In this document: one piece after another, positions 32,547-41,380 of the stretch
How positions within the stretch are numbered: the first letter of the stretch is position 1
How the letters are laid out: each line of letters begins with the position of its first letter
DNA from: Lentzea albida
Lineage (GTDB): Bacteria > Actinomycetota > Actinomycetes > Mycobacteriales > Pseudonocardiaceae
Direction: 5' to 3'
Length of the DNA: 64,000 nucleotides
Assembly (NCBI RefSeq): GCF_900111005.1
Contig: NZ_FOFV01000015.1
Coordinates: 62,001 to 126,000 of the forward strand
Program-made: the position numbers and the translations under genes
The notes under the pieces: generated by a model
What the model was told of the DNA's origin: nothing
What the model saw: the letters and a program-made list of their open reading frames with translations, nothing else
The model's database searches: none

Positions 32547-33497
32547 GTGTCCGAGCCGATGACAGCGGTGCTCCTGCGCGCCGCGGAACTCACCGCCTCG
32601 GGGAAGCCGCGGCAGGCCGTCGACCTGTTGCGGCCCCTCGTGGCGGCGAACCCTCGGCACGCCGAGGCGTGGTGCCGCCTCGCCGCCGCCCACCTCGACC
32701 TGGGTGAGGCGGACCAGGCTCTCGACTCCGCCAAGCGCGCGATGATCCTCGACGGCGAGCCCGCGTGGCCCCAGCGGCTCGCGGCCCTGGCGTTGAACGA
32801 CCTCGGCCGGCACCAGGAGGCGGCGGTCGCGGCGCGGGAGTCCGTGCGGCGCAAGCCCGGTGACTGGCGCGGCTACGTCGTGCTCGCCGAGGTCCTCGCC
32901 GACGTGCAGGACGGCGCCGTCGAGGCTTTCGACTCGGCCCTGCACGCCTCGCAGCTCGCCCCGACCGAGGCGCGCGCGTTCCAGGTGCTGGGTGACGCGG
33001 CGCTGCGGATGCGCGACTGGGGCACCGCCGAGCACGCGTACCGCTCGGCGATCAAGCTCGACCCGTCCGATGCGGACTCGAAGGCGAACCTCGCGACCGT
33101 GCAACGGCGGCGTTCGGCCAGGCCCGCGCCGCTGCGCCTCAACAAGGTGCAGGTGTGGCGTTCGCTGCGCACGCTCTCGTTGCTGCTGGTCGGCGGCGGT
33201 TTACTCGCGCTCGTCGCCGGCATGCCCCGGCCGACGCCCTACCTCGCGTTCTTCACCGGCGCGCTGGTGCTGTGCTGCCTGGTCGTGGCGCTGCGGCTGC
33301 GTCCGTTCAAGCTGCTCTTCAGCCTGCGCAAGCTCGCCGTGACGGTGTCGCTGCTCGCCGCGTCGGCGCTCGTCCTGCTCGGCTGGACCGTCGCGTTGAT
33401 GTTCGGGGCTACGACGATGCAGCCACTTGTGCTTTCCTGGTTGTGCGCTGTCGTCGGGGGAGCGCTCGTCTACGTCGGCGGAGGCAGGAAGCGGTGA
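32547..33497 (+). CDS. TPR-repeat membrane protein
   Basis: 316 residues. Residues 1-185 hold tetratricopeptide-like repeats (AELTASGKPRQAVDLLRPLVAANPRHAEAWCRLAAAHLDLGEADQALDSAKRAM and following). Four C-terminal hydrophobic segments follow from about residue 208 (SLLLVGGGLLALVAGM, YLAFFTGALVLCCLVVALRL, KLAVTVSLLAASALVLLGWTV, LVLSWLCAVVGGALVYVGG). The GTG at 32547 is inferred from the repeat boundary. The stop TGA overlaps the ATG of the next gene (TGATG), showing coupling. It may assemble protein partners at the membrane, perhaps with the SecDF paralogue two genes on; this is inference. Confidence 0.8.
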   Translation: MSEPMTAVLLRAAELTASGKPRQAVDLLRPLVAANPRHAEAWCRLAAAHLDLGEADQALDSAKRAMILDGEPAWPQRLAALALNDLGRHQEAAVAARESVRRKPGDWRGYVVLAEVLADVQDGAVEAFDSALHASQLAPTEARAFQVLGDAALRMRDWGTAEHAYRSAIKLDPSDADSKANLATVQRRRSARPAPLRLNKVQVWRSLRTLSLLLVGGGLLALVAGMPRPTPYLAFFTGALVLCCLVVALRLRPFKLLFSLRKLAVTVSLLAASALVLLGWTVALMFGATTMQPLVLSWLCAVVGGALVYVGGGRKR

Positions 33498-33820
33498 TGC
33501 GTCGCAACGCGGTCGCGCTCGCGTTCCTGCTGTTCCTCGGACAGCTGTTCATCGTCGCCGCGCCCGCCGAGCCCACCGCCTCCGGTGCCGTCGTCCGCCA
33601 CGGCCACGACTACGCGAACCTGCCGGTCACCGCGCCCAAGCCGCACAACCCGAACGCCGCCCAGGTCCCGCAGACCCAGGTGCCGTCCGACGTGCCGCCG
33701 CTCGCGAAGCCCGCGCTGCCGATGCGGTACGTCGTCTCCTTCGCCCGGCGCGTGCACCGCACGCCCGAGGGCATCCGCTGGACCCCGCAGCCCGCGCGCT
33801 CCCCGCCTTCCGGTCGCTGA
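33497..33820 (+). CDS. Small exported proline-rich protein
   Basis: 107 residues. A signal peptide (MRRNAVALAFLLFLGQLFIVAAPAEPTA) is followed by a Pro/His/Asn-rich mature part (VTAPKPHNPNAAQVPQTQVPSDVPPLAKPALPMRYVV) and a basic C-terminus. No known domain is recognised. The ATG overlaps the stop of the TPR gene, and the SecDF gene starts 47 nt after the stop. The operon context makes an envelope or secretion-related role possible but unproven. Confidence 0.65.
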   Translation: MRRNAVALAFLLFLGQLFIVAAPAEPTASGAVVRHGHDYANLPVTAPKPHNPNAAQVPQTQVPSDVPPLAKPALPMRYVVSFARRVHRTPEGIRWTPQPARSPPSGR

Positions 33821-33867
33821 AGTCCCCACTCCAGCAACCACTTTCTTCTCCGGAAGGCCTTTCACCC

Positions 33868-36024
33868 ATGTCGCGCGACACCGCGCGACGGGGCCTGCTC
33901 GTGCGCGGTCTCACAGCGCTGGGCGTCCTCGTCGCATCCGCATTCCTGCTGCTCACCTCCGACCCGCGCCTCGGCCTCGACCTGCGCGGCGGAACCCAGA
34001 TCGTGCTCGAAGCCAAGGGCGACTCCGACGCCGCCGACCGTTCCATGGAGGTCCTGCGCCGCCGCGTCGACGCGCTGGGCGTCGCCGAACCGGTGATCGC
34101 CCGCTCCGGCGAGAACCGCATCGTCGTCGAACTGCCCGGCGTCCAGGACCCCGAGGAGGCCGTGAAGGTCCTCGGCCAGACCGCGCAGCTCACCGTGCAG
34201 CGCAACGGCCAGACCGTCATGACCGGCGAGGGCATCTCCGACGCCTCGGCCAACGCCAACCCCCAGGGTGCGGGGTTCGTGGTCAACGTCCAGTTCCAGG
34301 GCGAGGGCTCGAAGACCTGGCAGAAGGTCACCGGCGAGGCGGCCTGTGAACCGTCCGGCACGCCCGGCCGCCAGATCGCGTTCGTGCTCGACGGCAAGCC
34401 CATCTCGTCGCCCGAGGTCAGCCTCGACACGCCCTGCGGCGCCGGTCAGGCCGGGGGCGCGACCACGATCACCGGCCGCTTCTCCCAGCCCGAGGCCAAG
34501 GAACTCGCCCTCGTCATCCGCTCCGGCGCGCTGCCCGTGCCGGTCGAGGTCATCGAACAGCGCACCGTCGGCGCGACCCTGGGGGCCGACGCCATCGAGG
34601 CCAGCGCCAAGGCCGCGATCATCGGCATCGCCCTGACCTCGTTGTTCCTGATGTTCGCCTACCGCCTGGCCGGGTTCCTAGCCGTCGTCGCCCTGGTCGG
34701 GTACGCGGGCGTCGCCTACGCCGGTCTGCTGGCCGTGGGGGCGACGCTGACCTTGCCGGGCCTGGCCGGCTTCGTGCTGGCCATCGGCATGGCGGTCGAC
34801 GCGAACGTCCTGATCTTCGAACGGGCGCGCGAGGAGTACGCGCGCAAACCCAACCTCCGGCGCGCCTCGGAGAGCGGCTTCCGCGGCGCGTTGAGCGCGA
34901 TCGCCGACTCGAACGTGACGACGCTGCTGGCAGCCGGGTTGCTGTTCTGGCTGGCCACGGGCCCGGTGCGCGGCTTCGGCGTCACGCTCACGATCGGTGT
35001 GCTGGCGTCGATGTTCAGCGCCCTGGTGCTGTCGCGCGTGCTGGTCGTGTGGATCGTCGGCAGCAAGTGGGTGGCGCGTCGCCCGAAGCTGAGCGGCCTG
35101 CACACGCTGGGCTACGTCCGCCAGCGCCTGTCGGTCGTGCTGTACCGGCGCCCGTCGCGGTGGCTGATCAGCGCCGGCGTGCTGGTGCTCGTGGCGTTCG
35201 CCGGCCTGTTCGTGCGCGGCCTCAACCTGGGCGTCGAGTTCACCGGCGGCCGCATGCTCGACTTCACCGCGGCCGGCGCCGTGGACTCCGGTCGCGTCCG
35301 TGACGCCTTGTCCGACGCGGGCTTCTCCGACGTCGTGGTGTCGTCCTCCGGCAACGAGGTGTCTTTGCGCACCGGCCCGATCGACGACGCCACGTCGTCC
35401 CGCATCGGCCAGGTCGTCTCCTCGGCCGTCGACGGCGGCGCCCGCCAGTCGAGCAACGAGCTGATCGGCCCGTCGCTCTCGTCCGAACTGCGCCGCAACG
35501 CGCTGATCGGCCTCGCCATCGCCGTCGCCGCCCAGCTGGTCTACCTGGCCGTCCGCTTCGACTGGCGCCTCGGCCTCGCCACGGTGGCCGCGCTGATCAG
35601 CGACGTCCTGGTGCTGGTCGGCCTGTTCGCGTGGATGGGCAAGACGGCCGACGGCGTGTTCCTCGCGGCCCTGCTGACCGTGATCGGCTACTCGGTCAAC
35701 GACTCGGTCGTCGTCTTCGACCGCCTGCGCGAGCTCCGCGGCTCCCGCTTCAAGGGGTCGTACCCGGACGTGGTGTCGGACGCGGTCGTGCAGACCGTGC
35801 CGCGCACCGTGAACACGGGCATCGGCGTGCTCTTCGTGCTCGCGGCGCTGCTCGTGCTGGGCGACGGCTCCCTGGCGGACTTCGCCGTGGCGCTGCTGAT
35901 CGGCCTGGTGGCGGGCACGGTGTCCACAGTGGTCACCGCCGCCCCGATCGCCATCTGGCTCGAGTCGCGGTGGCCGCGGCAGGTGGCGTCGTCGAAGAAG
36001 CGCCCGGCGGCCGCGCGGGTCTAG
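33868..36024 (+). CDS. secDF: Fused SecD-SecF protein translocase subunit (paralogue)
   Basis: 718 residues, with SecD (residues 1-410) and SecF (about 430-718) in one chain. SecD motifs: DPRLGLDLRGGTQIVLEA and TITGRFSQPEAKELALVIRSGALPVPVEVIE; VIGMAVDANVLIFERAREEY holds the proton-coupling aspartate. SecF motifs: LNLGVEFTGGRMLDF and VIGYSVNDSVVVFDRLREL. Twelve membrane helices are expected. SecDF pulls proteins across the membrane using the proton gradient. Actinobacteria usually carry separate secD and secF beside yajC, so this fused copy, without yajC or ruvB neighbours, is likely an extra paralogue. Confidence 0.9.
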   Translation: MSRDTARRGLLVRGLTALGVLVASAFLLLTSDPRLGLDLRGGTQIVLEAKGDSDAADRSMEVLRRRVDALGVAEPVIARSGENRIVVELPGVQDPEEAVKVLGQTAQLTVQRNGQTVMTGEGISDASANANPQGAGFVVNVQFQGEGSKTWQKVTGEAACEPSGTPGRQIAFVLDGKPISSPEVSLDTPCGAGQAGGATTITGRFSQPEAKELALVIRSGALPVPVEVIEQRTVGATLGADAIEASAKAAIIGIALTSLFLMFAYRLAGFLAVVALVGYAGVAYAGLLAVGATLTLPGLAGFVLAIGMAVDANVLIFERAREEYARKPNLRRASESGFRGALSAIADSNVTTLLAAGLLFWLATGPVRGFGVTLTIGVLASMFSALVLSRVLVVWIVGSKWVARRPKLSGLHTLGYVRQRLSVVLYRRPSRWLISAGVLVLVAFAGLFVRGLNLGVEFTGGRMLDFTAAGAVDSGRVRDALSDAGFSDVVVSSSGNEVSLRTGPIDDATSSRIGQVVSSAVDGGARQSSNELIGPSLSSELRRNALIGLAIAVAAQLVYLAVRFDWRLGLATVAALISDVLVLVGLFAWMGKTADGVFLAALLTVIGYSVNDSVVVFDRLRELRGSRFKGSYPDVVSDAVVQTVPRTVNTGIGVLFVLAALLVLGDGSLADFAVALLIGLVAGTVSTVVTAAPIAIWLESRWPRQVASSKKRPAAARV

Positions 36025-36057
36025 CCCGTGCCGCCCGCTTCTAGCAGAGTGGGCGGC

Positions 36058-37218
36058 ATGACCTCCTTCGCCTCGTACCAGAACGAGATCTACCTGCAGG
36101 GGCTCGGTGGCGCCGTGCCGCCGTTCACCACCGACCCGGACGCGCTGGAGCAGTCGGCGCGTGACAGGCTCGGACCGGGTCCGTTCTGGTACGTGGCGGG
36201 AGGCGCGGGCTCCGGCGCGACCGTGCGCGCGAACCGCGCCGCTTTCGAGCGCGTGCAGCTCGTGCCGCGGATGCTGACCAACGCGACCGAACGGCATCTC
36301 GGCGTGACCGTGCTGGGCACCGAGCTGCCCGCCCCGGTGATGCTCGCACCCGTTGGCGTGCAGGCGATCCTGCACCCGGACGGCGAGCTGGCGACGGCGC
36401 GGGCGGCGGCCGAGCTCGGTGTGCCGATGGTGTTGTCGACGGCGTCCTCGCACACCATCGAGGAGGTCGCGGAGGCCTCCGGTGACGGGCCGCGCTGGTA
36501 CCAGCTCTACTGGCCGAACGACCCCGGCGTGTGCGCGTCGCTGCTGGAGCGGGCGAAGAAGGCCGGGTACACGGCGCTCGTCGTCACGCTGGACACGTGG
36601 ACGCTCGCGTGGCGGCCGCACGACCTGGACCAGGCCTACCTGCCGTTCCTGCGCGGCATCGGCACGGCGATCCCTTTCAGCGACCCGGCCTTCCGCGCGG
36701 GGCTGCAGAAGTCGCCCGAGGAGGACATGCCGATGGCGATCCTGCGGTGGGTGCAGCTGTTCACCGGCACCGACAAGTCGTGGGACCAGCTGTCGTTCCT
36801 GCGCGAGCACTGGGACGGCCCGATCGTCCTCAAAGGAATCCAGCACGCGGACGACGCGCGCAAGGCCGTCGAGTTCGGAATGGACGGTGTCGTCGTCTCG
36901 AACCACGGCGGGCGCCAGGTCGACGGCGCGGTCGGGTCGCTGGACGCGTTGCCGTCGATCGTCGAGGCGGTGGGGGAGCAGGTCGACGTGCTGTTCGACT
37001 CCGGCATCCGCACCGGCGCGGACATCGTGAAGGCGCTGGCGCTGGGCGCCAAGGCCGTGATGGTCGGGCGGCCGTTCGCGTACGGGCTCGCGCACGGCGG
37101 GCAGGTCGGCGTGAAGCACGTGCTGCGCAGCCTGCTCGCGGACTTCGACCTGACGCTGGGGCTGTCGGGTCACCGCAGCCCGGCCGACCTGGGGCCGGAC
37201 GCGCTGCGGTTCTCCTGA
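36058..37218 (+). CDS. FMN-dependent alpha-hydroxy-acid oxidase, lactate 2-monooxygenase-like
   Basis: 386 residues. SFASYQNEIYLQGL and FWYVAGGAGSGATVRANRAAF are the N-terminal blocks of lactate 2-monooxygenase. LAPVGVQAILHPDGELATARAA and VPMVLSTASSHTIEEVAE follow. VVSNHGGRQVDGAVGSLDALPSIVEAV contains the catalytic His and substrate-binding Arg. The family oxidises lactate to pyruvate or, in monooxygenases, to acetate, CO2 and water. The ATG is the first after secDF, 33 nt downstream. A perfect hairpin terminator follows, so it may be the last gene of the TPR-secDF operon. Confidence 0.9.
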   Translation: MTSFASYQNEIYLQGLGGAVPPFTTDPDALEQSARDRLGPGPFWYVAGGAGSGATVRANRAAFERVQLVPRMLTNATERHLGVTVLGTELPAPVMLAPVGVQAILHPDGELATARAAAELGVPMVLSTASSHTIEEVAEASGDGPRWYQLYWPNDPGVCASLLERAKKAGYTALVVTLDTWTLAWRPHDLDQAYLPFLRGIGTAIPFSDPAFRAGLQKSPEEDMPMAILRWVQLFTGTDKSWDQLSFLREHWDGPIVLKGIQHADDARKAVEFGMDGVVVSNHGGRQVDGAVGSLDALPSIVEAVGEQVDVLFDSGIRTGADIVKALALGAKAVMVGRPFAYGLAHGGQVGVKHVLRSLLADFDLTLGLSGHRSPADLGPDALRFS

Positions 37219-37224
37219 AACGAC

Positions 37225-37256
37225 ACCGGGTGGGCCGCGATCGCGGCCCACCCGGT
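37225..37256 (+). terminator. Strong terminator after the lactate monooxygenase gene
   Basis: 32-nt perfect palindrome (ACCGGGTGGGCCGCGA and its complement) followed by TTCTTTC. It can serve the converging espG gene as well. Confidence 0.9.
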
Positions 37257-37267
37257 TCTTTCGTCTC

Positions 37268-38047
37268 TCAGGGCATCGTGGCCGTCATGTGGGCCAGCGT
37301 CCCGAAGTCGGCCGGCTGCACCCGCAACCAGCCGTCGCTCTTGGCCGCGAGGTACCGCCCGCTCGGCGTGTCGATGTAGGTGAGCGGGTTGACGCAGCGC
37401 TGCTTGCGGCCCAGGTGGTCGCGCTTGGCCGAGAAGACCTGACCGCCGCCGGTGCGCGGCTGGCTCATGATCTCGTTGAGCTGCGCGACGAGCTGGTCGT
37501 TCGGCGTGCTCGTCGGCCGGCTCTGCTGCAGGAACGAACCGGTGTCCTCATAGGACGGTTGCCGCTTCGGCTGCAACGCGTCCTCCGGCAACGTGATCGG
37601 GGCACCCCTGCCCGCCGGGGTGGGCGGCAGGGCACCGACCAACGCCTGCGGTGCCTCGTCCGCCCTGATCGGTTCGAGCACGAACTGCTGGTCCGCCGTG
37701 AGCACGATCCGCAGCGCGTCCTGGCCGTTCGACACGACCAGCGCGCTCTGCTGCGGGCCGTCCTTGAGGCTGAAGAACGCCCAGTACTCCACGCCGGCCT
37801 CGACCACGAGCCGCAGCGCGTTGGCCAGGTCCGGGTGGATCTGGTTGCCGCGCGCGAGCCCGTACTGCTCGAGCTGCGCCCACGCCGAGCGCTGCAACCG
37901 TTCGAGCTCGCTCACGTCGCCCGACTCGAGGAGTGCCTCGTCGAAGTCGACCTGGGCGAGCAGCGCACGGTGCATCGTCGGCAGGCCCGCGGCCTGCCAG
38001 GCCTGATAAAGCGCCGTGACAGGGATGGCGACCCTGCTCCGCAGCAC
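37268..38047 (-). CDS. ESX secretion-associated chaperone EspG-like
   Basis: 259 residues. Family-type blocks are VDFDEALLESGDVSELERLQRSAWAQLEQYGLARG, HPDLANALRLVVEAGVEYWAFFSL and GRYLAAKSDGWLRVQPADF. EspG proteins are cytosolic chaperones for PE/PPE-type substrates of type VII secretion and hold them away from the secretion channel. Here the gene ends an operon of likely ESX substrates and follows the PPE-like gene after 9 nt, which is the usual order. GGGGG lies near the GTG start. Conserved substrate contacts cannot be checked by eye. Confidence 0.75.
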   Translation of the reverse strand: MLRSRVAIPVTALYQAWQAAGLPTMHRALLAQVDFDEALLESGDVSELERLQRSAWAQLEQYGLARGNQIHPDLANALRLVVEAGVEYWAFFSLKDGPQQSALVVSNGQDALRIVLTADQQFVLEPIRADEAPQALVGALPPTPAGRGAPITLPEDALQPKRQPSYEDTGSFLQQSRPTSTPNDQLVAQLNEIMSQPRTGGGQVFSAKRDHLGRKQRCVNPLTYIDTPSGRYLAAKSDGWLRVQPADFGTLAHMTATMP

Positions 38048-38056
38048 GTTTCCCCC

Positions 38057-39382
38057 TTATCCGCCGATGACCGGCGGAGCGACCATCGTTCCGTCCCCGA
38101 AGATGTCCTCGGTCTCCTGCAGGTAGGACGCCGACTTGTGCTCGGAGTCCTCCGCGCCGTCACCACGCGCGCCACCCGCGCCCATGCCGCCGGCACCCAT
38201 GCCCGCCGCGCCACCACGACCGGCGGCACCCGCGGCACCACCGGAAGGCCCGAAGCCACCAGCGCCACCGGAACCGCTACCGGCCACACCGGCCGCGCCG
38301 CCGAAGCCACCGCCCATGCCACCGGGCCCACCGAGACCCTTCGCGGCCGCGGCACCACCGAGGCCACCGCCACCGGGCCCTCCGAGACCACCGGCACCAC
38401 GCCCGCCGCCACCGGCTCCGCCACCACCGCCACCACCGGGCCCACCGATCCCGCGGCCACCAGGACCGTTGGGGTTACCGGGCCCACCGGGGCGGTTGCG
38501 CGGGTTGTTGGGGTCGAGCGGTCCACCTGGCCGCCGCGGGTCGTTCGGGTTGAACACACCGCCGGGCGGGTCGGTCGGGTTGCCGATGTTGGGCGGCGTG
38601 CGCCGGCCACCGTCGTCAGTCGGCGGCGGGGTGAACTTGGGGTCGTTCACGCCGGCCGTGTTGGTGCCGTCGCTGCCGCCGTTGTTGCCACCGGTACCGG
38701 GCGGGGTCCAGCCGGACGTGCCCGTGTCGGTCCCGCCGCTGCGGTCGCCACCGCCGGGGTTGCCGATGCTCGGCGGGGTGTTGTTCCCGACCTTGCCGAC
38801 CTCGTCGACGTTGTACTGACCGCTCGACTGCTCGTCGACGGACCCCTCGGTGGCGGTCGGCGCGATGAACGTCGGCTGGTTGTTCATGCTGGCGTTGACC
38901 GCACCCGCGTACTGGTTGAAGGCGCGGATGTTCTGCTCGCTGACCTGCTGGTTCTTCTCCAGCGCCTTGTCGTAGTCCGTGTCCCACGGGCGCAGGTCGT
39001 TCAGGAACGGCTTGTCGGGGACGGACGGCGGCATCGCCATCGAGTTCTTGGCGTCGACGTAGGCGCTGCCAACCGTGTCGGCCGTGGTTCCGGCCTGAGT
39101 CGCCGAGTCACCCGTGACGGTTGCCCAGGTGGCGAGCGGTGAGGTTCCGCTGCGGGCCGAGTCACCCGCGGAACCCTCCCAGGCAGCCCCGGAGTCGCGC
39201 ACGGCCTTCTCGATCAGCTGGGCGACATCTCCGTGACCACTGGACAGATCACGCCATGCCTGCGCCATGAGCGACGTGCTCTGACCAGGCCCACTACCGT
39301 TTTCGAACCACTTGTAGATCGTTTCTCCGCCCGCGAGGGGCAGAAAGGCGAAACCGCCGATGTTCGGCTCATCCCCAGCCAT
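38057..39382 (-). CDS. PPE/WXG-like type VII substrate with Gly-rich tail
   Basis: 441 residues. The N-terminal 170 residues are helical and include a W-x-G turn (GAAWEGSAGDSARSG), as in WXG100/PPE helical hairpins. The rest is low complexity: Asn/Gly/Asp/Pro repeats (TPPSIGNPGGGDRSGG, NPTDPPGG, NPNDPRRPGGPLDPNNPRN) then a long Gly/Ala tract (about residues 290-410) and a short conserved-looking end (EHKSASYLQETEDIFGDG). No signal peptide is present, as expected for an ESX substrate. Upstream are a DUF3558 lipoprotein and a second small ESX-like gene; EspG follows. Confidence 0.72.
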   Translation of the reverse strand: MAGDEPNIGGFAFLPLAGGETIYKWFENGSGPGQSTSLMAQAWRDLSSGHGDVAQLIEKAVRDSGAAWEGSAGDSARSGTSPLATWATVTGDSATQAGTTADTVGSAYVDAKNSMAMPPSVPDKPFLNDLRPWDTDYDKALEKNQQVSEQNIRAFNQYAGAVNASMNNQPTFIAPTATEGSVDEQSSGQYNVDEVGKVGNNTPPSIGNPGGGDRSGGTDTGTSGWTPPGTGGNNGGSDGTNTAGVNDPKFTPPPTDDGGRRTPPNIGNPTDPPGGVFNPNDPRRPGGPLDPNNPRNRPGGPGNPNGPGGRGIGGPGGGGGGGAGGGGRGAGGLGGPGGGGLGGAAAAKGLGGPGGMGGGFGGAAGVAGSGSGGAGGFGPSGGAAGAAGRGGAAGMGAGGMGAGGARGDGAEDSEHKSASYLQETEDIFGDGTMVAPPVIGG

Positions 39383-39386
39383 CTCG

Positions 39387-39962
39387 CTACCCCTTCAGGT
39401 TTGTGATGATCAGCTGTGCGACCCGCTCGGACTCCTGGCAGGCGGGTTTGCTAGCACGCTCTTCAGCGGCGGTGGAGACCTGCACCGTGATCGAGTCGGT
39501 CTTGGACGCTTGCAGAGAAGTCAGGCAGCCGGTCGACGCGTCGGTCTGACTGGTCGAGATGACCCTCACGCCATCGATCGTCTTGTCCGTGAAGACCGGG
39601 TTGGCTTTGACGTTGCCCACGAGGTCTTCAAAGGACTTGTTCTCAGTCACATGCACCGTGTACTTCGAGTTCTTGATGACGTCCTGGCCCATCCACACGC
39701 AGTTGGGGCCTAGCGTTCCCGATCCGGGAGCGGGCTCGCGGACCGAACCCAGCGAGGACACCTGGCTCGCGGTGAGAATGCTGCAAGGGCTGCTCACGTA
39801 CTTGGCGATGCTGAGCCCCGCGTCAGATCCGTCGCTGGTCGGCTGGCTGCTCGTCTGTCCGGCGCCCGTCGTGGGTGCCGAGGTCGGATTTCCGCCGGTC
39901 TGGGTGCTGGTGCACCCCGCCAGCACACCGAGAGCGAGCACGGCGGTCAGCAGGGCGGTCAT
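39387..39962 (-). CDS. DUF3558 lipoprotein
   Basis: 191 residues. MTALLTAVLALGVLAGC carries the lipobox LAGC with the lipidated cysteine at residue 17. A Ser/Thr/Gly linker follows, then DUF3558 marks: SPCSILTASQVSSLG, with cysteines paired to GPNCVWMG and GCLTSL. The family occurs mainly in Pseudonocardiales and mycobacteria and is often beside ESX genes. The ATG at 39962 is preferred; an upstream TTG at 39971 adds MKR. The gene is followed closely by the PPE-like gene in one operon. Role unknown. Confidence 0.82.
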   Translation of the reverse strand: MTALLTAVLALGVLAGCTSTQTGGNPTSAPTTGAGQTSSQPTSDGSDAGLSIAKYVSSPCSILTASQVSSLGSVREPAPGSGTLGPNCVWMGQDVIKNSKYTVHVTENKSFEDLVGNVKANPVFTDKTIDGVRVISTSQTDASTGCLTSLQASKTDSITVQVSTAAEERASKPACQESERVAQLIITNLKG

Positions 39963-39977
39963 GCGCTTCAAGGTCTG

Positions 39978-40403
39978 TCAGCCCTTCATCGCGGACGTCG
40001 CCGCTTCGTCGGTCTTCCGGTACTCGGCCAGAGCCTTCTCGATGTTCATCACAGTCTGTTCCAGGGCCTTCTGCGCTTCCTGGTTCGCCCACAGGTACCC
40101 GCCTTGCTCAGCACCTGCGGTTCTGCGCATCGCGAGCGTCGCGTAGCCGCTGTAGGGATCTGGACCGGGAGCGCCTGACGCCTGGATCTCATCGGACTTG
40201 TCCCGAAGTTGGACCAGCTTCTCGATGGCGAGCTTCAGGCCGTCGATCATCTTCTGCGCCTGGTCCGGGTCGACGCTGAACTTCGCCACACCGCCGCCAC
40301 CAGCACCGGCGGCTGCTCCTGCCGCCGCGCCGAGCGCCGCTCCGACGCCCTTGCCGACGGACCCGGCGGTCTTCACGGGTACGAGCGCGTCGAACATCAG
40401 CAT
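39978..40403 (-). CDS. Small ESX-like helical protein with YxxxD motif
   Basis: 141 residues, first gene of the operon. A Gly/Ala-rich N-terminus (VGKGVGAALGAAAGAAAGAGGGG) precedes a helical part (VDPDQAQKMIDGLKLAIEKLVQLRDKSDEI and ANQEAQKALEQTVMNIEKALAEYRKTDEAATSAMKG). YRKTD matches the C-terminal YxxxD/E secretion signal of type VII substrates. There is no Trp-x-Gly turn, so it is an ESX-like rather than strict WXG100 protein. Gene order with DUF3558, PPE-like and EspG supports a type VII link. Confidence 0.7.
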   Translation of the reverse strand: MLMFDALVPVKTAGSVGKGVGAALGAAAGAAAGAGGGGVAKFSVDPDQAQKMIDGLKLAIEKLVQLRDKSDEIQASGAPGPDPYSGYATLAMRRTAGAEQGGYLWANQEAQKALEQTVMNIEKALAEYRKTDEAATSAMKG

Positions 40404-40552
40404 CTCAGCCAGCTCCCCTCAGAACTCTCCACACCCCTGTTGGAGGATTTTCGCATAGGACCGGTTCCCGGTGGAGGCGAACGAATCAGCAGATCAGGTC
40501 ACATGGCCGATTCGTTCAAGACCGCGTGTCACGATCGGCCTAGGTTCGACGC

Positions 40553-41380
40553 ATGATCGAAGAAGCGAGGACCTTCCTCTGGCTGAACGCCCGCACGCTG
40601 GAACAGCGCTGGTTCGAGCACGCCTTCGACGGCGGGAGTGCGGACGCTGTGGTCAGGGCGGTGCTGGCCTACCGCAACGACGACGGCGGGTACGGGTACG
40701 GGCTCGAACCCGACCACCGGGGGCCGACCAGCCAGCCGTTGCACGCCCTGCGCGCCCTGCAGATGTTCGGGCAGGCCGGTGCTCCTGACCAGGCCGAATC
40801 GATCCTCACCTGGCTGACCGACACCTGTCCGGACGGGAGTGTGCCGTTCGGGTTCTCCACCTCCAAGGACCACCCCAAGGCGCCGTGGGTGGCGGCCGAC
40901 GACCAGGGCGGGCTCCTCATCACCTCGCAGATCGCCGCCGCCCTGCACGAGCTCGGCGTGACCCACCCGTGGCTCGACAAGGCCACCGACTACTGCTGGC
41001 GCGAGATCGAGGGACTCGAGCAGACCCACCCGTACGAGCTGCGGGGTGCGGCGATGTTCCTCGACGCCGTGCCGGACCGGGCACGAGCCGAACTGCTGGC
41101 CGAGAAGCTCAAGCACCTGACGCCGAGCACCGAGGGGTACGCGGAGGGCGAGGGGCTCGACCCGCACGAGTTCGCGCAGAAGCCCACCAGCGTCGCGAGC
41201 CGCTGGTTCACGCCGGAGGAGATCGAGAAAGACCTCGACGCGCTCCAGACCGGCCAGCAGGCGGACGGCGGCTGGAACTTCGGCTTCCCCGCCTTCACGC
41301 CGGTCGTCAACTTCGAATGGCGTTCGATCGCCACTCTCGACTCGTTGCTGACGCTGCGCCGCTACGGCCGGATCAGCTGA
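40553..41380 (+). CDS. Prenyltransferase/squalene-oxidase-repeat protein (alpha/alpha barrel)
   Basis: 275 residues. Repeats with YRNDDGGYGYGLEPD, TWLTDTCPDGSVPFGF, AADDQGGLLITSQIAAALHELG and TGQQADGGWNFGFPAFTP show the Gly-Gly-Tyr/Trp pattern of the terpene cyclase/prenyltransferase alpha-barrel fold. The DXDD motif of cyclases is not visible, so it may not be a cyclase. Start: ATG at 40553. The last 19 nt overlap the converging AraC gene. Function unassigned. Confidence 0.75.
   Translation: MIEEARTFLWLNARTLEQRWFEHAFDGGSADAVVRAVLAYRNDDGGYGYGLEPDHRGPTSQPLHALRALQMFGQAGAPDQAESILTWLTDTCPDGSVPFGFSTSKDHPKAPWVAADDQGGLLITSQIAAALHELGVTHPWLDKATDYCWREIEGLEQTHPYELRGAAMFLDAVPDRARAELLAEKLKHLTPSTEGYAEGEGLDPHEFAQKPTSVASRWFTPEEIEKDLDALQTGQQADGGWNFGFPAFTPVVNFEWRSIATLDSLLTLRRYGRIS

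Noticed and set aside
34678..37251. 857-codon open frame antisense to secDF and the lactate monooxygenase gene
   Set aside because: It covers two well-supported genes on the other strand and is only Arg/Gln/His/Val-rich shadow sequence.
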